From assembly GCA_019636375.1 (NCBI GenBank), contig JAHBXS010000002.1:337621-401620 (forward strand): DNA of 64,000 nt. Direction: 5' to 3'. The position numbers were made by a program, and so were the translations under genes. Source of the DNA: Pirellulaceae bacterium (lineage in GTDB: Bacteria > Planctomycetota > Planctomycetia > Pirellulales > Pirellulaceae). Below the pieces are notes generated by a model. The model saw nothing but the letters and a program-made list of their open reading frames with translations. It was not told where the DNA came from and ran no database searches. How positions within the stretch are numbered: the stretch's first letter is position 1; every line of letters begins with the position of its first letter. This document shows, piece by piece, positions 45,656-54,913 of this stretch.

Positions 45656-46456
45656 CTATTTTCCAGCGCTTCGAATTGCGCTAATCAAGTCTTTGCACTC
45701 GGCTTCGCCACTACTCATCCGATACCCTTTCGACACATCCGACGTATCCGTATGCTGGCTCACTTGATCGATTTCATACAATTGAATGTTGTCGATCAAA
45801 CGGTTGCTGTAGCGTGTTAGTTCCTGATCATAAGGAGCGAGCCTCGCCAAGAGACCGGGATCACCTGTCCCCTTTAGTACCTGAATCATATCGCGAATCA
45901 ATTTGACACGACGCAGGTAGGCCACCGTCCAGGTGTCTGCGATGCGATGGCTCTTCAACACTTGCTTGAAGTCTTGGTCTGAGCCGAGTGCCTTGATATG
46001 AGCCGCGATATCATCGAACATCACTTCCAAGAAGGGAACCAGATCAAATTGTGTTGCCGGATAGAGGGCAAAGGGAGTTTTCGTTTGGCCGTATGCTGAG
46101 GCGGTTGCTCCAAGTTCAATCTTGGCCAATGCCATCATCCAAGCCAAACCTTTTTTCTTGAACTCATCGTCAAATCTAACCCGAACAGCGTCCTTCTTAA
46201 GGTCCATTCCGGCCAAGGCTCGATCATCTAGCAAACTGGCTCCGTTATAAAACGTGAACTCAGGACGATCTTCCAAAAATCGATTGTAGACCTCGATCTG
46301 TTCAGGTGTCGAGGAAGCAATCAAAGGTTCCAGCAAACTTAATGCATTGTCGTACTCATAGGTTCCGACCAGTCGAAAAGGAATTGTTGGATCAGCAGCA
46401 GAAATTCCTTCCCGATAATGAGCGGTGTAAGTCTTCGTTTCAGTGCCCTCGCTCAC
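45656..46456 (-). CDS. Hypothetical protein
   Basis: A 266-residue protein without a signal peptide, starting with GTG. The sequence is mostly helical (FKKKGLAWMMALAKIELGA; VAYLRRVKLIRDMIQVLKG) and shows no family I recognise. It begins 21 bases after the secreted 431-residue protein on the same strand and is followed by a strong terminator, so the two form one operon and may work together. No good ribosome binding site is visible, so coupling to the upstream gene is possible. Confidence 0.65.
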   Translation of the reverse strand: MSEGTETKTYTAHYREGISAADPTIPFRLVGTYEYDNALSLLEPLIASSTPEQIEVYNRFLEDRPEFTFYNGASLLDDRALAGMDLKKDAVRVRFDDEFKKKGLAWMMALAKIELGATASAYGQTKTPFALYPATQFDLVPFLEVMFDDIAAHIKALGSDQDFKQVLKSHRIADTWTVAYLRRVKLIRDMIQVLKGTGDPGLLARLAPYDQELTRYSNRLIDNIQLYEIDQVSQHTDTSDVSKGYRMSSGEAECKDLISAIRSAGK

Positions 46457-46477
46457 GGCGGAGCAATATTCGCGGCC

Positions 46478-47773
46478 TCACCAGAAGGTGTTTCCCGTAA
46501 GTTTTGGGGGTCCAAAAGCAACCGACCTTTGGACGTTTGACCGTTCACTATTGACGCGGGGGCGATATTCGACGGCCCAACCGTAGTAATGGCGACGGTC
46601 GTAGCCCTTGATCGTTTCTTCTTCGGGAAGATAACGAGTGATCGGTTTGTCAGGTTTCTTCGGCATGTACAAACCGAACATCAAATCACGGTTGTTCATC
46701 GCTTCGGGAACTTTAAGCAGTCCATTCGCCATTTGGGCCATTCCATAGCGCCCGCGAAGCCACCAATGGGTGCCGACTCGCAAACGAATCGCCTTGTCCA
46801 TCACATCAACACCATCCGTTTTTGCTTGAGCAACCAATTGCGAAAGCGAATCGCGGTAGCCCTTCTCCAAAAATTCGGGACGAGTCACCATGGTTGATGG
46901 CACCTCGTTGTAAAAGTCGCGAATCTTCGTTTCGGCGTCGTGGACAGCATAGGCCGCATACAGGCGATCTTCGAAGTCAGTGCTTTCCTTCAATCGCCCT
47001 GCTGCGAATTTAAGTTGAGTTACGTGGTGAAAAACATCGTTGGTTTTAAACCGATAAAATTCGGCGGCGAACTTGTCAGGAAACCCAACCAATGGCTCCA
47101 GAGCCGGCAAACGATTTTGTTTGTCGTTTTTCAGAGCCAGTTGGTAATAATCGAAAACCAACGTTCGCGCGAACTGAGCAATCGAACCGATGTTGGTCAG
47201 GCGGTTATTGATAACGTGTGCATCCCAGAAAAGCTGTTCTGCCTGCCGCCAATCTTCGGGAAGAACAAAATTGTCATTCAAGAACGCGAAATTCTCAACT
47301 TCAGATAATTCTCGTTCGACGTAGTCGGAGACACCCGAAGAAATATAGACCGCTTGTTCGTATGGAACCGCGCTGTCCAATTGCATGCGGCCTTCTTGAA
47401 CTCGTTTTATGAGTTCGTCAACGAAGATTTTCTTGATCGAAACCACGCCTTGGGCCTGGCAGTAGTTTTCGATTTCGCCGAGCTGCTCTAAGGTCGAGCG
47501 ATAGACGATGGTCTGGATTGCCTCGAAGGCTTCCGCTTGTCGATCGGCTTGACACATCGGAATGATCGTTTGATCCAACGCTTCCTTGATGTCGCGTGGG
47601 AAGTTCACACGCCCTTGTGCCATGCGTTTTTTGTCAGCCGCATCGGACTTCTTGCCGGCCTTAGGCTTTTCTTTGACATCGTCTTGCCAAGCCAGCTTAG
47701 CGAAGGAAAAGTCAGCAGTCGCCCACAGGCCAACCACTAAACCCAGCATGATTGTCAACCGCTTCATTGTCAC
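46478..47773 (-). CDS. Secreted protein of unknown function
   Basis: A 431-residue exported protein; ATG follows GAGGTGAC, a good ribosome binding site. A signal peptide (LTIMLGLVVGLWATADFSFA) leads to a Lys-rich stretch (EKPKAGKKSDAADKKRM) and a mainly helical body. The C-terminal part (THWWLRGRYGMAQMANGLLKVP, then RHYYGWAVEYRPR) is aromatic and looks conserved. I cannot assign a fold or function. It is the first gene of a two-gene leftward operon and is divergent from the gene at 48095. Confidence 0.7.
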   Translation of the reverse strand: MTMKRLTIMLGLVVGLWATADFSFAKLAWQDDVKEKPKAGKKSDAADKKRMAQGRVNFPRDIKEALDQTIIPMCQADRQAEAFEAIQTIVYRSTLEQLGEIENYCQAQGVVSIKKIFVDELIKRVQEGRMQLDSAVPYEQAVYISSGVSDYVERELSEVENFAFLNDNFVLPEDWRQAEQLFWDAHVINNRLTNIGSIAQFARTLVFDYYQLALKNDKQNRLPALEPLVGFPDKFAAEFYRFKTNDVFHHVTQLKFAAGRLKESTDFEDRLYAAYAVHDAETKIRDFYNEVPSTMVTRPEFLEKGYRDSLSQLVAQAKTDGVDVMDKAIRLRVGTHWWLRGRYGMAQMANGLLKVPEAMNNRDLMFGLYMPKKPDKPITRYLPEEETIKGYDRRHYYGWAVEYRPRVNSERSNVQRSVAFGPPKLTGNTFW

Positions 47774-48094
47774 CTCTTTTCCTTTTCATGTGGAAAGCCC
47801 CACGGAAATTGTACCCTGCCGCCAAAAAATTCAAGATCGCAATTCTTGTTCTTCAACGCAAAAGGCCTTTTTTCCAAACCTTCAGGGCCCGCAGTCTAAA
47901 AGAAAGCCAAAAATCCACGGCGTTTTGCGAAAACCCGCTCGTTCTTCAGCGAACGAAGGACAAAGAGAATTCCAGATATTTTTGAAGTTTCAGCCTCATA
48001 TACTATCGCTGAGGATGAAGATTTTAGGACAATTGCTCGTCACGAATTTTATTCCAGAAGTAAACAACAATTCTAACCGGTCGAGTCACAACTG
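47774..48094. other. 321-base divergent intergenic region
   Basis: It separates the secreted-protein operon (left) from the gene at 48095 (right). Apart from the ribosome binding site of the leftward gene I see no clear promoter boxes, repeats or small genes. Confidence 0.5.
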
Positions 48095-49687
48095 ATGAAA
48101 AATCGATTGCTTCAAGCGGCCTTCTTGCTCGGTGCGCTCTGTGTGATTGCTCTCGTGATGGGAATCGTCAGGTTTTACACCGGAAAACCACGTCCGAACA
48201 CCAACTATTTGGCGATCATCAATCAACCGGTAGTTGCTGCGGCGGATGATGAAAAGGCATGGACGATCTACCGCGACTTGTGGATCAAGTACGATTTTGG
48301 CGAAGGGGGAGATGGTAGCCTGCAAGAACTTTTTGTTGGCGACACCAATGCTGATGGAGGTTGGCGACTTGTGCGGCCCGACGATGGTCGAGATTGGCAG
48401 ACTGCCACCGAAAAACTGGCGTCGATCGAAGAACTCTTGGAGGGATTTCGCGTCGGCGGCCTACGCCCTTTGCTGGGTGTCCCATTGCAATTTGATTCCG
48501 CCGACTATTCCGAACAGGATTTTCGAGCCATTTATCCCAAAGCCGACTATCAGGCTGCATTGAACCGACGAAGGGCTGGGGCTGGATCGGAAGACAACGA
48601 AATGATGTTCTCGATTCTACTACCGCATGTCCAAGTCATGCGAAAGGGTGCTCGCGCGCTTGTGGTCGACTCACGCTGGGCTCTCGAACAAAATGACCCA
48701 GAACGCGCGACACGCAATATCGAAGCCATGCTCGGCATGTCCCGTCAAGTCACCGATAGCAAACTTTACATTTGCAGTTTATTCGGCTGCGCGCTACATA
48801 GCTACGCGATGGATTTGATTGATGAATGCCTGAATTCGCCTACCAGTTTCAATGACGAACAATTGAAGCGAATTCAATTGGCAGTCACCAACACCCCAAT
48901 CGACGAGATGATCAGTTTTTCCACAGAACGAGCAATATTCCTGGATTTCGTGCAAAAGATTTACACCGACGATGGTCACGGCGACGGGCGGATTACGCCG
49001 ATTGGGATCGAAATACTTGAGGAATTTGAGAAGCTGAACTTCTATGGTTCTCAGGATCAGGCCCCAATCCCCTGGTTTGAGTCGGCAATTCGCCAAATCG
49101 CCTCCTCCTCAGCAAAATACAACATAGCCAGTCGTAAGCAGCTTACAAAAAAAGCTGAAGAATTTTATGATCGAGCCCCGCAAATATTCCTCGCGTCATT
49201 CATATCTCACGAATCAAAAGCTTTCGAAATCGACAAATTGTCTCATAGCTACGCCCCTTTGAAAATGTTGTTTCGACCGATGCTGATGACTCGATTCATC
49301 GTCGCACGAGCACGCGGCAACTCAGGCGGGGTCTCGATTGCCTTGGCGGTGATTCGCTACCAAAGACAACATGGAAAACTTCCGGAGTCCCTTAACGAAC
49401 TAGTGCCTGAATTCCTGCCCGAAATCCCTCTTGATCCCATCGACCATCGGCCACTTCCTTACCAACGCCGCGACGACGGTTTCATCGTCTACAGCGTTGG
49501 CACCAACCAAATTGACAACGGCGGACAACTGGTCTGGGTCAACCAGAATCGGAACTATGTGACCATTCTCCCAAACGACTCAACCGCCGAGGATTACCGC
49601 CCGATGTCCGCCAGCGAAGTCACTCTGAACATGACCTATCCCGGCGACTGGATTCTCTGGCCTCGCTTCCGAAATCCTAACCAGTAA
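48095..49687 (+). CDS. Membrane-anchored protein with pseudopilin-like C-terminal region
   Basis: A 530-residue protein. An N-terminal hydrophobic helix (LQAAFLLGALCVIALVMGIV) anchors it. The body is unknown and helical. The end has RYQRQHGKLPESLNELVPEF followed by LPEIPLDPIDHRPLPYQRRDDGFIVYSVG, the pattern of the C-terminal globular part of GspG-type pseudopilins, found in several planctomycete proteins without a pilin N-terminus. The function is unknown; it is a single gene with its own spacing on both sides. Confidence 0.7.
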   Translation: MKNRLLQAAFLLGALCVIALVMGIVRFYTGKPRPNTNYLAIINQPVVAAADDEKAWTIYRDLWIKYDFGEGGDGSLQELFVGDTNADGGWRLVRPDDGRDWQTATEKLASIEELLEGFRVGGLRPLLGVPLQFDSADYSEQDFRAIYPKADYQAALNRRRAGAGSEDNEMMFSILLPHVQVMRKGARALVVDSRWALEQNDPERATRNIEAMLGMSRQVTDSKLYICSLFGCALHSYAMDLIDECLNSPTSFNDEQLKRIQLAVTNTPIDEMISFSTERAIFLDFVQKIYTDDGHGDGRITPIGIEILEEFEKLNFYGSQDQAPIPWFESAIRQIASSSAKYNIASRKQLTKKAEEFYDRAPQIFLASFISHESKAFEIDKLSHSYAPLKMLFRPMLMTRFIVARARGNSGGVSIALAVIRYQRQHGKLPESLNELVPEFLPEIPLDPIDHRPLPYQRRDDGFIVYSVGTNQIDNGGQLVWVNQNRNYVTILPNDSTAEDYRPMSASEVTLNMTYPGDWILWPRFRNPNQ

Positions 49688-49799
49688 GTCTGCTGCAACA
49701 TTGAAATCACCTCAGACGGCTCGGCAGCGAGAATTCGTAGAAAACATCTACCGTGACAGTTTGGCCTCGATTTTATTTTTCGCCGACGCCTTGAACTGA

Positions 49800-50822
<1,023 letters not shown>

Positions 50823-50834
50823 GCATTGTTTCTT

Positions 50835-50907
50835 AGCGGTGGCTACGCTCGCCAGAGCGTAGAGAATTTTCGAAAAATTCCACGTTCTGGCGAACGTGAC
50901 TACCGCT
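50835..50907. repeat. Long imperfect palindrome (REP-like)
   Basis: Arms of 27 bases (AGCGGTGGCTACGCTCGCC start; right arm ends GACTACCGCT) match except at transitions and enclose a second hairpin GAATTTT/AAAATTC. The core CGTTCGCCAG recurs at 54280-54290. It is a typical dispersed intergenic element, possibly mobile. Confidence 0.65.
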
Positions 50908-50911
50908 TGTG

Positions 50912-50964
50912 TGCAAAGTGCAAAATGCAAAGTGCAAAGTGCAAAATGCAAATTGCAAAATGTT
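50912..50964. repeat. Heptamer tandem array (GCAAART unit), first copy
   Basis: About seven units of the 7-base motif GTGCAAA/ATGCAAA. It is followed by GTGTGGTGTGAGACTCGCTG and GTAGGTTTACTTTGG, nearly the same tail that follows the array at 54.3 kb, so the array and tail form one dispersed element. Confidence 0.75.
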
Positions 50965-51143
50965 AAACGTGTGGTGTGAGACTCGCTGGTAGGTTTACTT
51001 TGGTTTATGTCTCGGGTTTCTCCGGTTTCCCGCTATAAACTGCTAGCGAACTCCAGACCCGCGATTGACGGTCACTAGGGGGATCAATTAAAACCTATCC
51101 CGCGACGAAAATTTTCGACATCCCGCACGAGATTTTTTCACTC

Positions 51144-51869
51144 ATGAATCGCATTCAATTGAGCCCGTTGGCATCTGCCAAACTTCCGCGTCCCGAGAAT
51201 CCCAATCAGGTCGCTGAGTCTCCGAGCAAGTTCTCGATCTCTCGCCAACACCAGACTTTTTTGCCACTCCATTTCGAGGGGAACTACGCTTACCCCTTGA
51301 TCGTGTGGCTGCATTCCGCTGGCGATGACCCGCAGCAACTTTTGCGGGTCATGCCGTCGATCAGCCTGCGAAATTACTGTGCCGTAGCTCCGGAGGGGAC
51401 CTCGGGGTCGGCCTATCAGGGCTTCTACTGGGACCAACACCCGCACAGCATCGAACTGGCTCAACGGACCATCGAAGAGGCAATCGCACAGGTCTCGCGC
51501 CGGGTCCGCATCGCACCGCAGCGAATTTTCTTGGTAGGCAGCGGAATGGGAGGGAGTATGGCACTGCGAGTGGCCATGCGGACCCCCGAACGATTCGCCG
51601 GTGTCGCGTCGCTCAACGGCCCGCTGCCGCAAGGCTGCAATCCCTTGGGCAATCTCAAACATTCGCGCAAACTACCAGTCTTGTGGGCCCATTGTCGCGA
51701 GAGCCTGGAGTTTCCCGAAAAGCAGTTGTGCGATCAGCTAAAACTATTGCACATTGCCGGCTTTAACGTCACCGTTCGTCAATACCCGTTCGGCGATGAA
51801 CTGCCAGCTTTGGCCCTCAAGGACGTTGACCGCTGGATCATGGAATTCATCGATTCGGCAATCGTCTAA
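51144..51869 (+). CDS. Alpha/beta-hydrolase-fold protein lacking the catalytic triad (pseudo-esterase)
   Basis: A 241-residue protein of the phospholipase/carboxylesterase (APT1-like) fold: PLIVWLHSAGDDPQQLL (oxyanion region), NYCAVAPEGT, the helix ERTPERFAGVASLNGPLP-like segment and the usual strand order. The nucleophile elbow is GSGMGG (132-137) where the family has GFSQGG, so Gly134 replaces Ser. The Asp position reads HCRES (183-187) and the His position reads FGDEL (Asp218). All three catalytic residues therefore appear to be lost. It may bind a ligand or partner rather than hydrolyse. Start is ATG at 51144. Confidence 0.75.
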   Translation: MNRIQLSPLASAKLPRPENPNQVAESPSKFSISRQHQTFLPLHFEGNYAYPLIVWLHSAGDDPQQLLRVMPSISLRNYCAVAPEGTSGSAYQGFYWDQHPHSIELAQRTIEEAIAQVSRRVRIAPQRIFLVGSGMGGSMALRVAMRTPERFAGVASLNGPLPQGCNPLGNLKHSRKLPVLWAHCRESLEFPEKQLCDQLKLLHIAGFNVTVRQYPFGDELPALALKDVDRWIMEFIDSAIV

Positions 51870-52028
51870 GCTCGCCGTTATTTTTCGCAACAAATCCGCT
51901 AAAATCCCGCGATTTCCCTCGCATTTGCGGAAAAAATCGATTGACACCACAGGGTGAATTCCGCTACAAGTCCCCCTCAAGGAATGGATGCCCTCGCCTA
52001 AAAACGTCCGAGGCCATCCTTCCTCATT

Positions 52029-52063
52029 TATTCCGTAGATGTCTATTAGTATTCCGTAGATGT
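52029..52063. promoter_or_regulatory. Direct repeat with helical phasing
   Basis: TATTCCGTAGATGT occurs at 52029-52042 and 52050-52063. The 21-base step equals two helical turns, as expected for two protein-binding half-sites. It lies about 170 bases upstream of the gene at 52232. The role is inferred. Confidence 0.3.
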
Positions 52064-52094
52064 TTGCATGGTTCTGGGGAATCGTCTTCTGGGA

Positions 52095-52138
52095 CTTTTC
52101 ACGAAGTGAAAAGCCACGTAGCCGTTCACTCCGTGAAC
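52095..52138. repeat. Double-hairpin repeat, copy 1
   Basis: Two hairpins, CTTTTCAC/GTGAAAAG and CGTTCAC/GTGAACG, flank CCACGTAGC. A variant copy with the same core lies at 54645-54687. Confidence 0.65.
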
Positions 52139-52231
52139 GTGCGCAACAGTCCCTGAGGCGCCAACACCAGCGTTTTGTAGACACCCATGACATTTTTCAT
52201 TTGCCATTATTCACACGGACGTGTTTAGCTT

Positions 52232-52771
52232 ATGCAATTATTGAATCAATCGCTGGCCGACTATTTCCAATTTCCTTCCCAGGCACTCGACACGCTGGTG
52301 CTGCGGATTCTCGATCTGCTGCATCCCGAAATCGCGACCAAACAACTCCGTATCGAACTTGACCTTGACCATGTCGTCTTGAGCGAGATCACCGCCGACA
52401 TCCGCAACGCGATCAGCGGCATGATGTTCAACTTTGTTCAATCCGCCGAAGCGGGGAGCGAAATCGCCATCACCCTGATCGACTCCCCCGGCATCGATTC
52501 ACCCGGACATTGGGAACTTGAGATTTGTGATTTGTCAGAACCGGAGCGAAACGCAAAACAATTGGCAAGCGATTCTTTTTCAAATTGCAACCTCGGCAAC
52601 CTCAATCCCATCTCGGAGTTCTCAGCAGCGAATCGCTCGGGGAATTTGACCAAGGCAATTGAGTCAGCACGTCGCTGTCACGGCACCATCGAAGCCTGGC
52701 ATTGCCCTCAAGGCGGCATCGCCATGATTTTGATCGTCCCGAAGGCCAAGGCTGATCCGGTTGTCGTCTGA
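52232..52771 (+). CDS. Histidine-kinase-ATPase-like protein
   Basis: A 179-residue cytoplasmic protein. The segment IRNAISGMMFNFVQSAEAGSE resembles the N-box helix of GHKL ATPases, ELEICDLSEPE sits where the G1 box would be and HGTIEAWHCPQGGIAMILIVP resembles the G2 region and last strand. The key N-box Asn and the G1 Asp-x-Gly are not clear, so ATP binding is uncertain. It lies two bases before the FliF-like gene, which suggests a flagellum- or signalling-linked role. Start ATG at 52232. Confidence 0.65.
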   Translation: MQLLNQSLADYFQFPSQALDTLVLRILDLLHPEIATKQLRIELDLDHVVLSEITADIRNAISGMMFNFVQSAEAGSEIAITLIDSPGIDSPGHWELEICDLSEPERNAKQLASDSFSNCNLGNLNPISEFSAANRSGNLTKAIESARRCHGTIEAWHCPQGGIAMILIVPKAKADPVVV

Positions 52772-52773
52772 TT

Positions 52774-54210
52774 GTGATTTCGGAGCTCATCATGGCTGGT
52801 TGGTTACAAACACGCACGCAAACCCTTGGGCGAATTTGGGACCAGTGCTCCACGCGCCAACGTTTATTGGTAATGTCGATCGCCGCCCTATCGATTGCCA
52901 GCGGCGGTTGGTACCTGATGAATAACCAGCGTGAACTGCGCCCCCTATTGGCCGGACGAAATCTACGCCCCGACGAATCGCAACGAATTCAAATTGCACT
53001 CGGCCAAGCCGGCTTGGGTGACTTCACCATCAAAGACGACACGATTTACGTCCCCAGTCATCTCTTGGCGACTTACCTCAAGGCCGTTGCAAAAGGTGAC
53101 GCAATTCCCGAAGACATACTGCACTCCGAGAATCGCCCACCCGAACTCAGCCTCTTGATGACGCGACAACAACAAGACGCCATGCTGCTCCACCGCAAAA
53201 AACAGGAGCTTACTTCGCTCATTCGTAAGTTACCGTTCGTCGAGCAAGCCTGGGTTGAGGTTGACGTCAATTCAGGCCAGACGGCCTTCCAAAAACGTCA
53301 AACGTCCTGCGTCGTTTCCGTCCAACCCCAGCAGCATTCCCCCCTTTCGCGCGAGCAAATCCACTCGATCCGCCGCATGGCAACTGGCGCCATCGCCGGC
53401 TTAGACGCCGAACAAGTCGTCGTGGTCGATATGCAATCGGGTTTGGCACTCACCAACGAACCGAACCAAAGCGAAGACCAAGCGCGAGTCAACGCCATCG
53501 CTCAAGTCCTACGTGAAAACCACGAATTGGAACTTGCCATCAGCGAGCGTCTAACACAATTTCGCGAAATCAGCGTCTCTGTATCCAACCTGCGGCTTGA
53601 AATCCCGGCGAACTCAACTGATGCGGAGTCTCCTCGCGGCATGGTTCTACCCCAGGCTCTCGTCGGAACCACAGGGCGAGCGATGACGGTCAACTCGAGT
53701 GGCAATGCTCCTCGTCGAGCGTCCGAGTCTTCCGCCAAACGAGTGCGGATCGAAATCCCCGAATCAAGCTTGAAGAAATCGGTCACTGACGGGCGAAACA
53801 AAAGCGTTCGGTTCGATTTCGAAGAGACCAAACGAGAAGTCAAAAAAATGGTCGAGTCCATCATTGTCAATCGCCAGTTGGACCCGAATGAAGCCCAAGT
53901 CGAAATTTTGTTGTCCGCTCACCCGTCGCCACAATCAGCCCAGGGTTCCGTATCGGACTTGTTGGGCTCGGTCCAGGGCCGCTATCCCGGAGCCGCGATC
54001 GCAACGGTATCAGGCTTGTTGCTGTGCCTGATTTTAGTCCTATCCACGCGCCGCAAGCCTCAACGAAAGTCGAGGAATGACCGGGTCGCATCTGACGATG
54101 GAGCCGCTCACCCCGATCAAGAAGTCCGCGAAAGCATCGACCGTCTGATCCAAAACGACCCCGCCGCCGTCGCTCAAGTCCTCCAAGAATGGATTCGCAA
54201 GGCCAGCTAA
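52774..54210 (+). CDS. fliF: FliF-like MS-ring protein (YscJ/FliF family), orphan
   Basis: A 478-residue protein. An N-terminal membrane helix (about 33-48) is followed by LRPLLAGRNLRPDESQRIQIALGQAGL, the opening of the ring-building motif, and by helices that match RBM2 (MTRQQQDAMLLHRKKQELTSLIRKLPFVEQAWV). A second membrane helix lies near residues 405-420 (AAIATVSGLLLCLILVLS). The tail SIDRLIQNDPAAVAQVLQEW has the FliG-binding pattern. GTG at 52774 or ATG at 52792 may be the start. No other flagellar genes are in the window; it is shorter than most FliF proteins. Confidence 0.82.
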   Translation: MISELIMAGWLQTRTQTLGRIWDQCSTRQRLLVMSIAALSIASGGWYLMNNQRELRPLLAGRNLRPDESQRIQIALGQAGLGDFTIKDDTIYVPSHLLATYLKAVAKGDAIPEDILHSENRPPELSLLMTRQQQDAMLLHRKKQELTSLIRKLPFVEQAWVEVDVNSGQTAFQKRQTSCVVSVQPQQHSPLSREQIHSIRRMATGAIAGLDAEQVVVVDMQSGLALTNEPNQSEDQARVNAIAQVLRENHELELAISERLTQFREISVSVSNLRLEIPANSTDAESPRGMVLPQALVGTTGRAMTVNSSGNAPRRASESSAKRVRIEIPESSLKKSVTDGRNKSVRFDFEETKREVKKMVESIIVNRQLDPNEAQVEILLSAHPSPQSAQGSVSDLLGSVQGRYPGAAIATVSGLLLCLILVLSTRRKPQRKSRNDRVASDDGAAHPDQEVRESIDRLIQNDPAAVAQVLQEWIRKAS

Positions 54211-54319
54211 ACGCCTTGTGAATCCTCAGAACTCCTGACCTGGGAGGAAAACAAGTGGCACATTCATAGCCTCGTAGCCACGTTCGCCAGCACGTGGACG
54301 AGACTCTCGCTTAAAAGGA

Positions 54320-54388
54320 AAATGCAAAGTGCAAAGTGCAAAATGCAAAATGCAAAATGCAAATTGTAAATTGTAAATTGTAAATTGT
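54320..54388. repeat. Heptamer tandem array, second copy
   Basis: About ten units of (A/G)TGCAAA drifting into TTGTAAA. The array is followed by GTGTGGTGTGGTATGAGACG and CGCTGGTAGGTTTACC, a tail shared with 50965-51005. Confidence 0.8.
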
Positions 54389-54500
54389 GTGTGGTGTGGT
54401 ATGAGACGCGCTGGTAGGTTTACCTTGGTTTTGTCGAATGGTTTCCTTGTTCTCGTTCGTTCTTGCAATCAAGATTGATTGGGCGATAACATTGTAAAGC

Positions 54501-54636
54501 TGCACTCCGCACTCCGCATTTCGCATTTCGCATTTCGCATTTCGCATTTCGCACTCCGCATTTTGCATTTTGCATTTTGCATTTTGCATTTTGCACTTTG
54601 CACTCCGCATCTTGCACTTCGCATTTTACATTTTGA
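54501..54636. repeat. Heptamer tandem array in inverse orientation, third copy
   Basis: About 19 units of GCATTTC, GCATTTT and GCACTCC, complementary to the array at 54320-54388. The two arrays could pair into a large hairpin across about 110 bases. Cyanobacterial STRR repeats have a similar 7-base design. Confidence 0.8.
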
Positions 54637-54644
54637 ATTTCCCA

Positions 54645-54687
54645 CTCACGAAGTGAACGGCCACGTAGCTTTTCACTCCCTGAAAAG
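54645..54687. repeat. Double-hairpin repeat, copy 2
   Basis: Shares CACGAAGTGAA, CCACGTAGC and TTCACTCC with copy 1 at 52095, with exchanged arm ends (CGG and TTTTC), so the copies look like mosaics of one family. Confidence 0.6.
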
Positions 54688-54913
54688 GCGGACACAGCGA
54701 AGGCTCATGCCTCGGCAAACCGCTTGGAATGAGTGATTCGCCAGAGCGGGAATTGGTTAGGTTTCAACGACGATCTCGTGAACGGTTACGAAATTTCGAA
54801 TTTTTTTACAAAATTGAAAAAAACCAGTTTCACCCCATTGACAGCGCCCCCCCCCAGGTGCGTTAAATTGTCCGAGTTTGAATGAATTCCTTCCCCGTAG
54901 AACACTTCGTGCG

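Larger units (their letters stand above)
50823..51143. other. 321-base repeat-rich spacer after mdh
   Basis: It contains a 73-base imperfect palindrome (50835-50907), a heptamer array (50912-50964) and a 40-base tail shared with the spacer at 54.4 kb. No gene is seen. Confidence 0.6.
51870..52231. other. 362-base spacer with repeats
   Basis: It holds two 14-base direct repeats 21 bases apart (52029-52063) and a double-hairpin element (52095-52138). No coding region is seen. Confidence 0.55.
54211..54913. other. About 700-base repeat-rich spacer
   Basis: It contains two heptamer arrays in opposite orientation, a shared tail, a double-hairpin repeat, and a C10 run at 54846-54855. Open frames across the arrays are artefacts of the 7-base period (21 bases give seven codons in every frame). 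No real gene is seen. Confidence 0.65.

Noticed and set aside
54226..54736. Open frames on both strands with repeated MQNAKCK or HFAFCILHF peptides
   Set aside because: They are read from the 7-base tandem arrays, where 21 bases give seven codons in every frame. No start signal or conserved domain supports them.
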